Below are positions 1 through 8,252 of a stretch of 64,000 nt of DNA, piece after piece. The stretch comes from JAWSVE01 sp050789445. Lineage in GTDB: Bacteria > Pseudomonadota > Gammaproteobacteria > Pseudomonadales > Cellvibrionaceae. Within the stretch, counting starts at the first letter, position 1. Every line of letters begins with the position of its first letter. A program made the translations under genes and the position numbers. Where the stretch lies: contig JAILXR010000001.1 in the NCBI GenBank assembly GCA_050789445.1, positions 124,001 through 188,000 on the forward strand, written 5' to 3'. A model generated the notes under the pieces. That model saw only the letters and a program-made list of their open reading frames with translations, made no database searches and had not been told where the DNA came from.

Positions 1-2
1 TT

Positions 3-353
3 GCGGTTGAGCAATTCGGAACCCCGCTTGTTGTTGTTTTGGGGCATTCTCAATGTGGCGCTGTCATCGCAACAGTTGATCAACTTATTCGCCCCTCAGA
101 GAGCCGCTCTGCCAATCTTCGATCGATAGTAAATCGTATAAGGCCTTCAGTAGAAACTATCCTAGAAGCCACCAATGAACGTGATGTCGATGTGTTGGTC
201 AGTAAAGCAGTTCATGCGAATATTCGTTCTTCCGTTCATAACTTATGCCATGGTTCTCGTATTATTGAAGAGCTTGTCGATGCTGATAAATTAAAAATTG
301 TTGGAGCAGAATATTCGTTAGCGACGGGTGTGGTTGATTTCTTTGAGTGTTAA
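3..353 (+). CDS. beta-carbonic anhydrase, C-terminal part (gene begins before the window)
   Basis: The frame is open from base 3, so the gene runs in from outside the window. The visible part reads AVEQFGTPLVVVLGHSQCGA, the classic beta-class carbonic anhydrase strand with the zinc-binding His and Cys of GHSQCG. The other zinc Cys and the Asp-Arg pair (CxDSR) would lie upstream and cannot be checked. Family knowledge: these enzymes interconvert CO2 and bicarbonate in the cytoplasm. A TTG at 39 sits inside the conserved strand and is not a real start. The gene converges on the LpxL-like acyltransferase. Whether the missing half carries a signal peptide or a fused transporter domain is unknown. 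Confidence 0.88.
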   Translation, partial: AVEQFGTPLVVVLGHSQCGAVIATVDQLIRPSESRSANLRSIVNRIRPSVETILEATNERDVDVLVSKAVHANIRSSVHNLCHGSRIIEELVDADKLKIVGAEYSLATGVVDFFEC

Positions 354-396
354 TCTCGACCTTTAAGCATTCTTGCGGGTTCTATCACAAGCTGTT

Positions 397-1323
397 TTAG
401 CGATAGGGTGATTTTTCAGTAATGTCTTTTTGCTTTCTAAAGCGAGGATAGACCCACTGGAATTGATCGGGGGCGAGATCAACAATTCGTTCTAGGGATT
501 TGTTGAGTGCTGTGGCTGCAATAATTGGATCAGAAGAGTCTTGGTTGTTGACTTCGCGGTAACAGACTTTAAAACCATTTTTTACTCTAATCGCGACAGC
601 AGTTAACACCACAGCATTATTTTTTTTCGCGAGAGAAGAAATTAACGTTCCAGTCAAAGCGGGGCGGCCATAGAAGGGCGCAAAAATACCCATTTCTTCA
701 GTTGGGTTGTGGTCAGGTAAAAGCCCTGCAATTTTTCCTTGCTTTAAATGCTTGTAAAGCGTTCTTACTCCGGAGGGATCTGCTGCAGCCATGATGACAC
801 CATGAGATTCTCTGCGTTTTTGAATGTACTTGCTGATGAGTAGTGTCTTTTTTTGATCATGCTGATAAAAACAAGCGAATTCATGATTGAGCGAAATTAA
901 AGGCCCCATCAATTCCCAGTTACCTAAATGGGGAACGGCTAAAATAACTCCTCGACCTTTTTCAAAAGCATTAGAAAGAAGTTGAGGATTCTCGACGGTG
1001 ACAGTCTGCAGTAATTTGTTTCTGGACCATAGCCAAACAGCACCAGCTTCCATAAACCACATGCCGCCATGCATGAGACATTGTTTCACTCGATCTTCTT
1101 TTTGTTCTTCGGATAATTCTGGAAAGCAAATCTGCATATTGATACGTGCAATCTGAACACGCTTTTTTGCTAGTTTGTAATAACTGTAACCTAAGAACCG
1201 GCCTATTGCTCTAGCTGTAGATAGCGGTAACCAAGAAGATACACGTAAAAAACCACGGAATAATCCATAGATTATCCATTGACTAATGCCGATGTCTTGA
1301 GTGTTTTTTGTCTCGGTTGCCAT
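397..1323 (-). CDS. LpxL/HtrB-like lipid A acyltransferase family protein
   Basis: A 308-residue protein of the LpxL/LpxM (HtrB) family, which adds a secondary acyl chain to the lipid A precursor at the inner membrane. The family HX4(D/E) catalytic motif is visible as HLGNWE near residue 133, and the N-terminus has a membrane-anchoring stretch with basic residues, as usual. The region following GLLPDHNP resembles the family substrate-binding part. The gene lies 37 bases downstream of uvrA on the same strand and may be cotranscribed with it. The ATG at 1323 has a GGAGG about 12 bases upstream, a rather long spacing. Family assignment is firm; which acyl chain or position it handles cannot be said. 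Confidence 0.85.
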   Translation of the reverse strand: MATETKNTQDIGISQWIIYGLFRGFLRVSSWLPLSTARAIGRFLGYSYYKLAKKRVQIARINMQICFPELSEEQKEDRVKQCLMHGGMWFMEAGAVWLWSRNKLLQTVTVENPQLLSNAFEKGRGVILAVPHLGNWELMGPLISLNHEFACFYQHDQKKTLLISKYIQKRRESHGVIMAAADPSGVRTLYKHLKQGKIAGLLPDHNPTEEMGIFAPFYGRPALTGTLISSLAKKNNAVVLTAVAIRVKNGFKVCYREVNNQDSSDPIIAATALNKSLERIVDLAPDQFQWVYPRFRKQKDITEKSPYR

Positions 1324-1360
1324 GCTCTAGAATTGCCTCCGCCTATCCTTTTTCAGCAGT

Positions 1361-4273
1361 TTATTTTTTCTTTGCGGTTTTCTTTACTGCTTTCTTAGTT
1401 GTTTTAGGTGTTGGCTTAGGTTTTGTTTTTTGCGCAGATCTTTCTGTATGCATTGCAAGTAATGGTTTCAAGAACTGGCCAGTATAAGAATGTTTCAGCT
1501 TTGCTAAATCTTCAGGAGTACCGGTTCCAATTATTTGTCCTCCTCCACTGCCGCCTTCAGGCCCTAAATCTACAACCCAGTCTGCCGTTTTAATGACGTC
1601 GAGATTGTGTTCGATAACGACAACAGTGTTTCCGTTATCGCGTAGGCGATGCAATACATTTAATAGTTGTTGAATATCGAAGAAATGTAAGCCAGTTGTT
1701 GGTTCGTCCAAAATATATAAGGTTCGACCAGTATCTCGTTTTGATAATTCACGCGATAGTTTGACTCGTTGTGCTTCACCGCCCGATAAGGTCGTAGCCG
1801 CTTGGCCGAGTCTAATATAGCTCAAGCCTACATCCATTAAAGTTTGTAATTTTTTTGAAACGGCTGGGATGGCATCAAAAAAATCACGAGCATTTTCAAC
1901 GGTCATATCTAATGCTTCGTGAATATTTTTCCCTTTATATTTTATGTCTAATGTTTCGCGGTTGTAGCGTTTTCCCTTACAGACATCACAGGGGACATAG
2001 ACATCGGGCAAGAAATGCATTTCAACTTTGACAACGCCATCGCCTTGGCAAGCTTCACAGCGTCCTCCTTTCACATTAAAGCTAAAGCGTCCTGGCTTGT
2101 AACCACGTGAACGAGCTTCTTGTGTTCCGGAAAATAATTCACGAATAGGTGTGAATATTCCTGTGTATGTTGCTGGATTAGAGCGAGGCGTTCGTCCAAT
2201 TGGGCTTTGATCGATGTCGACACATTTGTCGAAATGATCCATGCCCTGAATGCTTTTGTGTGGCGCGGCTTTTAATGTGGTAGCTTTATTTAATACTGTC
2301 GCAGCAACAGGGTAGAGCGTGTTATTAATTAATGTCGATTTACCTGAGCCGCTGACGCCAGTCACGCATGTCATTAGTCCAACGGGAATCCACAAGTTCA
2401 CATTTTGTAAATTGTTTCCTGTTGCGCCTTCGACCATTAATTGTTTTTTGTGATCGAAGGGGGTTCGTGTTTCAGGTACGGCTATTTCTTTTTCCCCAGA
2501 AAGGTATTGCCCTGTAATTGATTTGAGCTCTTTCATGATGTTATTAACATCACCTTGTGCAATGACTTCACCACCATGAACGCCCGCACCAGGGCCGATA
2601 TCAATAACATGATCTGCTGAACGAATAGCATCTTCGTCATGTTCAACGACAATAACGGTATTGCCTAAGTCGCGAAGATGAGTCAGGGTTTTTAATAAGC
2701 GATCGTTGTCTCTTTGATGAAGGCCAATGGAAGGTTCATCTAAAATATACATAACACCTACAAGGCCAGCGCCAATCTGGCTGGCAAGGCGAATACGTTG
2801 AGCTTCGCCACCTGATAATGTTTCAGCGCTTCGGCTTAATGTTAAATAATTTAAGCCGACGTCCACTAAAAATTGTAAACGCTCTCGTAATTCTTTTAGT
2901 ATTTTGTCGGCAATTTTTCCGCGAGCACCTTTAAATTTTAATTTTGTAAAATAATTAAATGCATCGCCGACAGGTAGCGCGGTGATCTCGGGAAGTGTCT
3001 GATCGTCGATAAATACATTGCGAGCCGCTGCTTTTAATCGTCCGCCATTGCATTCTGGACACCCTTGAGACGATAAGAATTTTGCTAATTCTTCTCGTAC
3101 TGTTTGCGAGTCCGTATCGCGATAGCGCCTGTCCATGTTGGGAATAACACCTTCAAAGGTATGTGTTCTGCTATACACATCGCCACGATCATTGACATAA
3201 CTGAAATTAATTTCAGTCGTGCCTGATCCAAATAAAATAACTTTTTGATCTTTCTTTTTTAATTTTTCCCACGGGGTATCAATATCAAAGCCGTAATGTT
3301 CGGCTAGGGATGACAGCATGTGGAAATAATAAATATTACGGCGATCCCACCCTCTAATGGCGCCTTCACTGACAGATGCTTCAGGATTTTGAATGATGCG
3401 GTCTTGATCAAAAAATTGTTTAACTCCAAGGCCGTCACAACTCGGACAAGCACCGGCGGGATTGTTGAAAGAAAACAATCTTGGTTCTAATTCACTTAAG
3501 CTGTAATCGCAGTGAGTGCAAGCATGTTTGGCTGAAAATAAACGATCATCCTCACCACCGTCCATGAAGCTCATGCAAACAATACCATCGGTCAGTTGCA
3601 ATGCTGTTTCAAGAGATTCGGCCAAGCGAATTTTCAAATCATCGCGCACTTTAAATCGATCGACGACGACTTCTATTGTGTGTTTCTTTTTTTTATCTAT
3701 TTTTGGAAGGTCATCAAGATCAACCACAATGTTATCGATGCGAGCTCGAATAAAACCGTCGCGCCTTAATTGTTCAAACGTATGGAGGTGTTCTCCTTTT
3801 CTGTCGCGAACAATGGGCGCAAGTAACATGATCTTGCTGCCTTCGGGTAACGCCGTAATCTGATCAACCATTTCACTAACGGTCTGTGCTGTTAAAGGTT
3901 CTCCATGAACAGGACAGCGAGGTTCGCCAACACGAGCAAACAGCAAACGAAGATAATCGTAAATTTCGGTGATTGTCCCAACGGTCGAACGTGGGTTGTG
4001 CGAAGTGGATTTTTGTTCGATAGAGATGGCAGGGCTTAAACCTTCGACATGATCGACGTCGGGTTTTTCCATCATGGATAAAAACTGGCGAGCGTAGGTC
4101 GATAATGATTCAACATAGCGACGTTGCCCTTCAGCATACAGGGTGTCGAAGGCGAGAGAAGATTTTCCTGAGCCAGATAATCCTGTGATGACGACAAGCT
4201 TGTCACGAGGAATATCGATATCGATATTTTTTAAGTTATGTGTGCGAGCGCCTCTAACTACAATAGTGTCCAC
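1361..4273 (-). CDS. uvrA: UvrABC excinuclease ATPase subunit UvrA
   Basis: UvrA, 970 residues, scans DNA for bulky damage and loads UvrB in nucleotide excision repair. Both ABC modules are present: the first Walker A is GLSGSGKSSL at residues 31-40 and the second, GVSGSGKSTL, lies near residue 640. Each half has an LSGGEAQR signature. Zinc-finger cysteines are visible as CTHC and CPSC in the first half and CEAC and CDVC in the second. The last roughly 25 residues form a Lys/Pro/Thr-rich tail (PKPTPKTTKKAVKKTAKKK) beyond the usual end of about 940 residues. I looked for a LexA box (CTGT-N8-ACAG) upstream and found none. The usual divergent partner, an MFS gene plus ssb, lies 9 kb away. Confidence 0.98.
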   Translation of the reverse strand: MDTIVVRGARTHNLKNIDIDIPRDKLVVITGLSGSGKSSLAFDTLYAEGQRRYVESLSTYARQFLSMMEKPDVDHVEGLSPAISIEQKSTSHNPRSTVGTITEIYDYLRLLFARVGEPRCPVHGEPLTAQTVSEMVDQITALPEGSKIMLLAPIVRDRKGEHLHTFEQLRRDGFIRARIDNIVVDLDDLPKIDKKKKHTIEVVVDRFKVRDDLKIRLAESLETALQLTDGIVCMSFMDGGEDDRLFSAKHACTHCDYSLSELEPRLFSFNNPAGACPSCDGLGVKQFFDQDRIIQNPEASVSEGAIRGWDRRNIYYFHMLSSLAEHYGFDIDTPWEKLKKKDQKVILFGSGTTEINFSYVNDRGDVYSRTHTFEGVIPNMDRRYRDTDSQTVREELAKFLSSQGCPECNGGRLKAAARNVFIDDQTLPEITALPVGDAFNYFTKLKFKGARGKIADKILKELRERLQFLVDVGLNYLTLSRSAETLSGGEAQRIRLASQIGAGLVGVMYILDEPSIGLHQRDNDRLLKTLTHLRDLGNTVIVVEHDEDAIRSADHVIDIGPGAGVHGGEVIAQGDVNNIMKELKSITGQYLSGEKEIAVPETRTPFDHKKQLMVEGATGNNLQNVNLWIPVGLMTCVTGVSGSGKSTLINNTLYPVAATVLNKATTLKAAPHKSIQGMDHFDKCVDIDQSPIGRTPRSNPATYTGIFTPIRELFSGTQEARSRGYKPGRFSFNVKGGRCEACQGDGVVKVEMHFLPDVYVPCDVCKGKRYNRETLDIKYKGKNIHEALDMTVENARDFFDAIPAVSKKLQTLMDVGLSYIRLGQAATTLSGGEAQRVKLSRELSKRDTGRTLYILDEPTTGLHFFDIQQLLNVLHRLRDNGNTVVVIEHNLDVIKTADWVVDLGPEGGSGGGQIIGTGTPEDLAKLKHSYTGQFLKPLLAMHTERSAQKTKPKPTPKTTKKAVKKTAKKK

Positions 4274-4607
4274 GTTTGTACCTTAATTCTCTAGCTTGTG
4301 TTTGGTTGTTTCGTCGCTTTTAGTCATTCAGTGCCTTCTCTTTGTATCAAACCAGTCTGACCGAGTCTGATTCATTGGGCATGAATCGATGATTTGTAGG
4401 CGCGAAACCGATCATTATACGATGGATTACCTAATAAGATCATTTTCTCTTAAAAAAGGTGGAGTTGGTAAAACCCAGCGATTATCCTAAACAGCTAAAT
4501 AGTCAATGAAACCGAAATAAACACGACACCTACAATGTAATTTTATACTTAACTAAGCAGTATTTATTCAGAGTGTTAATTGTTTTTTCAATGTGAGGAA
4601 TACAGGT
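4274..4607. other. divergent intergenic region uvrA / SDR
   Basis: This 334-base stretch separates the uvrA start from the SDR start and must hold both promoters. A TATACT hexamer at 4544-4549 could be the -10 of the SDR gene, but no good -35 lies at the right distance. No SOS box, hairpin or small ORF stands out. Confidence 0.4.
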
Positions 4608-5462
4608 ATGACGATCGAATTTAAAAATAAAGTCGCCATCGTGACAGGAGCGGGGGGTGGGCTTGGTCGTTGTCATGCGCTTGATTTAGCGAAGCGCGGA
4701 GCAAAAGTAGTTGTGAATGACCTAGGCGGAGCAATGGATGGTTCTGGTGGTAGCAGTGCAGCCGCTGAAGATGTTGTCGCCGAGATTAAAGCAGCTGGGG
4801 GAGAGGCGATTGCAAATGGCTCTTCTGTCAGTGATCGGCAAGGTGTTGATAACCTAGTTAAGCAAGCCATGGATGAATACGGTCGTATTGATGTGTTAAT
4901 TAATAATGCGGGAATCCTCCGAGATAAGAGTTTCGCAAAAATGAGCTTAGAAGATTTCCAGCTAGTTGTTGATGTTCATCTCATGGGGTCCGTCTACTGT
5001 ACCAAAGCTGTGTGGCCGATTATGGTTGAACAGGGTTATGGTCGTATCGTGATGACGACTTCTCCATCTGGTTTATATGGCAATTTTGGGCAAAGTAACT
5101 ACGGAGCCGCTAAACTGGGTTTAGTTGGCTTTATGAATACGCTAAAGCTAGAGGGTATGAAATACAACATTCGTGTGAATGCCGTATCACCGGTAGCAGC
5201 AACAAGGATGACAGAGCATTTAATCCCTGAAGAAGTGCTTGCTAAGCTCGGACCAGAATTGATCACGCCCGCGGCTATTTATTTGTCGAGTGAAGGCGCA
5301 CCGACGGGCGCGATTATTCAAGCGCAAGGCGGAACTTATAGCGTGGCTCAACTCTTTGAAACACCAGCGGTAAATATAGGCACTGACGCAAGCGCTGATG
5401 ATATAGCGGCTCGCTGGGATGAGATCAGTGATTTATCGAACGCGGTCCCTCGTTCTAAATAA
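4608..5462 (+). CDS. short-chain dehydrogenase/reductase, HSD17B4-like 3-hydroxyacyl-CoA type
   Basis: A 284-residue classical SDR. The NAD(P)-binding TGAGGGLG motif is near residue 14, NNAG near residue 100, and the catalytic Ser-Tyr-Lys is in the segment running from TTSPSG to YGAAK. The insert after VNDLGG (MDGSGGSSAAAEDVV) and the overall layout resemble the dehydrogenase part of peroxisomal multifunctional enzyme 2, which oxidises 3-hydroxyacyl-CoAs, so a role in fatty acid or sterol-like side-chain oxidation is a reasonable inference. A longer GTG start at 4593 is open, but the ribosome-binding site TGAGGAA overlaps it and is correctly spaced for ATG 4608. The two hydrolase genes follow after 118 bases. 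The exact substrate is unknown. Confidence 0.85.
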   Translation: MTIEFKNKVAIVTGAGGGLGRCHALDLAKRGAKVVVNDLGGAMDGSGGSSAAAEDVVAEIKAAGGEAIANGSSVSDRQGVDNLVKQAMDEYGRIDVLINNAGILRDKSFAKMSLEDFQLVVDVHLMGSVYCTKAVWPIMVEQGYGRIVMTTSPSGLYGNFGQSNYGAAKLGLVGFMNTLKLEGMKYNIRVNAVSPVAATRMTEHLIPEEVLAKLGPELITPAAIYLSSEGAPTGAIIQAQGGTYSVAQLFETPAVNIGTDASADDIAARWDEISDLSNAVPRSK

Positions 5463-5580
5463 AAACTGTTTTTTTCAGCGCAAAAAAGAGAAGGGAAGAT
5501 AAGAAAGAAAAGGATCGTTCTTATTTGTATGAAACCGAGAAATGTGAAAATTTATAAATGCTAAATTAGAGGGCATTATT

Positions 5581-6504
5581 TTGACTCAAATAGAACAAGT
5601 TCCTCAGGGCTTTCCTGGCGCTAGAGCGCCTGATCGCCAGCGAACGGTTGAAGTCAACGGAATTCGTTTGGCCGTTTATGAGTGGGGTGATGCCAGTGCG
5701 CCACCCATATTATTAGCCCATGGCGGTTTTGATTTTGCGCGAACGTTTGATGTGTTTGCGCCGCTATTAGCTGATGGTGGTTATCGTGTTGTGAGTTGGG
5801 ATCATCGAGGCCATGGTAATTCGGAGCATGGAGAGCTTTATAGCTGGGAGGCAGACGAGAGAGATGTTTTAGCGGTCGCCAATTCGATAAGTCCTGGGCC
5901 GTTTCCTGTTGTTGGCCATTCAAAAGGCGGATCGTTACTCGTTCATATCATTCAGTCATTGCCTCATCGCTTCAGCCGTTTTGCTTCTATTGATGGATTG
6001 CCTTTTAGAAGTTCTCCACCCGATGTTGCGAACAGGGAGCGAACAGTAAAACTTCGAGAAAAAGTGTTTAAGTATTTAGACGAGCGTCGTCGCTCTCATG
6101 ATATGTCTCGGCGACCAGGAACAATTGAAGAATTGGCCTCACGTCGAGCGGTGATGAATCCTAGGTTGAGCAAAGAATGGCTCGAATATATCGTTCAATT
6201 AGGCGCTCAACAGCATGATGATGGATGGCGCTGGAAGATCGATCCTTCATTGCGATTTGGTGGTTTTGGTCCTTGGCGTTCTCGTTGGGTGACAGATCGT
6301 TTACCTGGTTTTCCAATTCCATTGTTAGGGTTATTTGGAACAGAAACAGAGCCAATGGGGTGGGGCGTTGATCCGGAGGCGTTACGGAAATATGTGCCGT
6401 CTACAGCTCGCATCGAAGTGATGAAAGACGTCGGCCACTTTTTGCATATTGAACAACCAGAAAAAACCGCGAAGCTAGTGTTGGAGTTTTTGAGCGATGA
6501 GTAA
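5581..6504 (+). CDS. alpha/beta hydrolase, catalytically intact
   Basis: A 307-residue alpha/beta hydrolase fold protein with no signal peptide. The oxyanion region HGGFD (residues 47-51), the nucleophile elbow GHSKGG with Ser114, and the C-terminal GHFLHIE with His286 are all visible, so the triad looks complete. The WDHRGHGNS segment is typical of epoxide hydrolase, haloalkane dehalogenase and C-C hydrolase relatives, but residues that would pick one reaction are not clear to me. The start is TTG at 5581, with AGAGGG seven bases upstream; no better ATG exists before the conserved region. The next hydrolase gene starts inside its last codons (8-base overlap), so the two are translationally coupled. 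Confidence 0.85.
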   Translation: MTQIEQVPQGFPGARAPDRQRTVEVNGIRLAVYEWGDASAPPILLAHGGFDFARTFDVFAPLLADGGYRVVSWDHRGHGNSEHGELYSWEADERDVLAVANSISPGPFPVVGHSKGGSLLVHIIQSLPHRFSRFASIDGLPFRSSPPDVANRERTVKLREKVFKYLDERRRSHDMSRRPGTIEELASRRAVMNPRLSKEWLEYIVQLGAQQHDDGWRWKIDPSLRFGGFGPWRSRWVTDRLPGFPIPLLGLFGTETEPMGWGVDPEALRKYVPSTARIEVMKDVGHFLHIEQPEKTAKLVLEFLSDE

Positions 6505-7165
6505 AACAAAATTATTAACTCATGGAAGTATACAGCTGGCACTACACACGCTTCGAGAAGAGTCTGGGTTGCCATTACTTTTGTTACATGGTTTGGGGGA
6601 ACGCTCACCTGCGAGCATACCGGCTGAATATGAAAAATGGTCTGGGCCTATTTATGCGCTAGATTTTACGGGGCATGGTCAATCGACAGTCCCTCGCGGC
6701 GGTGGTTATACCTGCGAGCTTTTATTGGCGGATGTCGATATTGCTTTAGCTGAGATCGGCAGCGCGGTAATTGTTGGGCGAGGCCTTGGTGGTTATATCG
6801 CTGTGCTTGCCGCTGGCGGTCGACCTGAGCTAGTAAGAGGATCTGTCATTCGTGATGGAACGGGTTTGGCTGGTGGCGGTTCAGGTGCAAGTTCGCCTTA
6901 TATTGGTTTTCCAAATCCCTATCACGTAATTACTCCTCCTGACCCGTTTGCGATCGTGGAATTATCTATCGATGTACGTCCGCCAGATTACGTGACTGAA
7001 TTTGTTCGTCTCGCGAGTGAGTTTTCAGAATTAGCGCGGCCTATTTCTGTGTGCGCTTGTGAGAGAGCACCTTGGTTAGAAGCGGTTATTGCTGAGGTGG
7101 GAGTGGAGGTGACATCGCTATCCGAAGCGTTAATTTTTTATGCCAAAAATAGCGACGTTAATTGA
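6497..7165 (+). CDS. alpha/beta hydrolase-like protein lacking the catalytic serine
   Basis: A 222-residue protein with recognisable alpha/beta hydrolase features: LLLLHGLGERS in the oxyanion region and LDFTGHGQS after it. The nucleophile elbow, normally GxSxG, reads GRGLGG (residues 94-99), with Gly96 in the serine position. No C-terminal GH motif for the catalytic His is seen, and the protein is about 80 residues shorter than its neighbour. It overlaps the intact hydrolase gene by 8 bases (ATGAGTAA), so the two products are probably made together. It could be a non-catalytic partner or a decaying duplicate; the open frame and coupling argue mildly for the former. Function is not known. Confidence 0.7.
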   Translation: MSKTKLLTHGSIQLALHTLREESGLPLLLLHGLGERSPASIPAEYEKWSGPIYALDFTGHGQSTVPRGGGYTCELLLADVDIALAEIGSAVIVGRGLGGYIAVLAAGGRPELVRGSVIRDGTGLAGGGSGASSPYIGFPNPYHVITPPDPFAIVELSIDVRPPDYVTEFVRLASEFSELARPISVCACERAPWLEAVIAEVGVEVTSLSEALIFYAKNSDVN

Positions 7166-7263
7166 CTGATAGTTTGAAAAATACAATGAGATACCAATAA
7201 ATTGTTTTTAAAAAAATCTGCCTAGCGCTGAACTTTTTATTTTTGATGTTTGTGGCTTGGTGT

Positions 7264-7866
7264 TTAGCTAGCCATTAAAAGTCGAGCTAATTTTTCTGCT
7301 TTAATTTTAATATGAGCAGGTAATGTTGAGTGGGGCTCTTTACTGATCATTCCTGTAAAAAGAGTCCCGATAGGTTCAGCACCTAAAAGCTTCGCTGTTT
7401 TTTGTAAATCTTTTGTCGTACTAAATAGCCATCTCCCCATCATTTCGGGCGCACCACTACTTGATATAATGAGAGCTCTTTTCTTCTCTGCTTTATTTTT
7501 TCTCATTATTGGACCGGCTTTTCCCCAAGGCCAATAGGTGTAAATAATCAAGCGCTCCATAAAGCGTTTAAACAAAGCAGTCACGGAACCAAAATTTGTT
7601 GGGGAGGCAAGAACAATCGCGTCAGCTTTTTCAATCTTTTGAACGATTAATGCCATGTTGTCCTCTATTACACAGTCTCCCGGAGCTTCGCCAAGTAACT
7701 GCGTACAGTGCCGACAATTTAAACAAAATTCTATAGGGCTATCGCGTAATGCAATTGTTTCTGTCTTGGCGCCAAGAGTCGTGAGTGTTTCGGCAATTAT
7801 TGAAATTGATTGATCGGTAATGCCGTCTTCTCTGTAGGATCCATTGATGAGTAATATGTTTTTCAT
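7264..7866 (-). CDS. flavodoxin-fold NAD(P)H/FMN oxidoreductase with cysteine cluster
   Basis: A 200-residue flavodoxin-fold reductase. The N-terminus (NILLINGSYREDG) matches the FMN phosphate-binding loop, and ASPTNFGSVTALFKRFMERL matches the family's second flavin-contact segment. Cysteines 48, 51, 54 and 65 (CxxCxxCx10C) resemble the cluster region of iron-sulfur flavoproteins, though many family members carry such cysteines without a proven cluster. It is likely a cytoplasmic flavin-dependent reductase of quinones or similar acceptors; the substrate cannot be read from sequence. It is monocistronic, on the opposite strand to the hydrolases and divergent from the EF-G gene. Confidence 0.8.
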   Translation of the reverse strand: MKNILLINGSYREDGITDQSISIIAETLTTLGAKTETIALRDSPIEFCLNCRHCTQLLGEAPGDCVIEDNMALIVQKIEKADAIVLASPTNFGSVTALFKRFMERLIIYTYWPWGKAGPIMRKNKAEKKRALIISSSGAPEMMGRWLFSTTKDLQKTAKLLGAEPIGTLFTGMISKEPHSTLPAHIKIKAEKLARLLMAS

Positions 7867-8252
7867 CCTGAGTAATCTCCTTTGCGTTCTTATTTTTAGT
7901 TTTGTTGCTGCAAAATGAGTGTTTTGATAAAGCTTGGAAGGCTTAGCGGCATTGTTATAGAGGATTAGTTAGGCGGTGTTGATCTGTATCATTAAGGCGA
8001 TGACTATGTGGTGTTTTTTTGCCTCATGACAAAAAATCTATAAATATCAAGTGGTTACGATATAGGGCTGACTAATAAAAACTGGTTGATTAGCAAGGTT
8101 TGTGACGGTCAGCGCTAAAACGGGGATGATTAGACTCTGTAGCGCGCCACTTGAAAAATATATTCTGGTTGGAGGCATTAATTTTTTTCAAAATACGCCA
8201 GAAATCCTGTACACTAGCGCGCAATTTTGGCCCTGAACAATCGAGTACAGAA
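7867..8252. other. divergent intergenic region flavodoxin-fold reductase / EF-G 2
   Basis: This 386-base region carries the EF-G 2 promoter described separately. The 34 codons in frame upstream of the EF-G start do not resemble EF-G and overlap that promoter, so I treat them as non-coding. Nothing else recognisable was seen. Confidence 0.5.
8187..8215 (+). promoter_or_regulatory. sigma-70-like promoter of EF-G 2
   Basis: TTCAAA at 8187-8192 and TACACT at 8210-8215 are separated by 17 bases and followed by a GC-rich discriminator (AGCGCGC). Transcription would begin near 8222, about 30 bases before the chosen ATG at 8253. This would leave any start at 8151 untranscribed and supports the shorter protein. 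Confidence 0.6.

Noticed and set aside
4274..4607. LexA (SOS) box before uvrA
   Set aside because: No CTGT-N8-ACAG or close variant was found, so SOS control of uvrA is not claimed.
6207..6608. 133-codon minus-strand frame across the hydrolase junction
   Set aside because: It runs antisense to two well supported coupled genes and shows no recognisable sequence.
8151..8252. 34-codon N-terminal extension of EF-G 2
   Set aside because: Not EF-G-like and overlaps a promoter; ATG 8253 is the better start.
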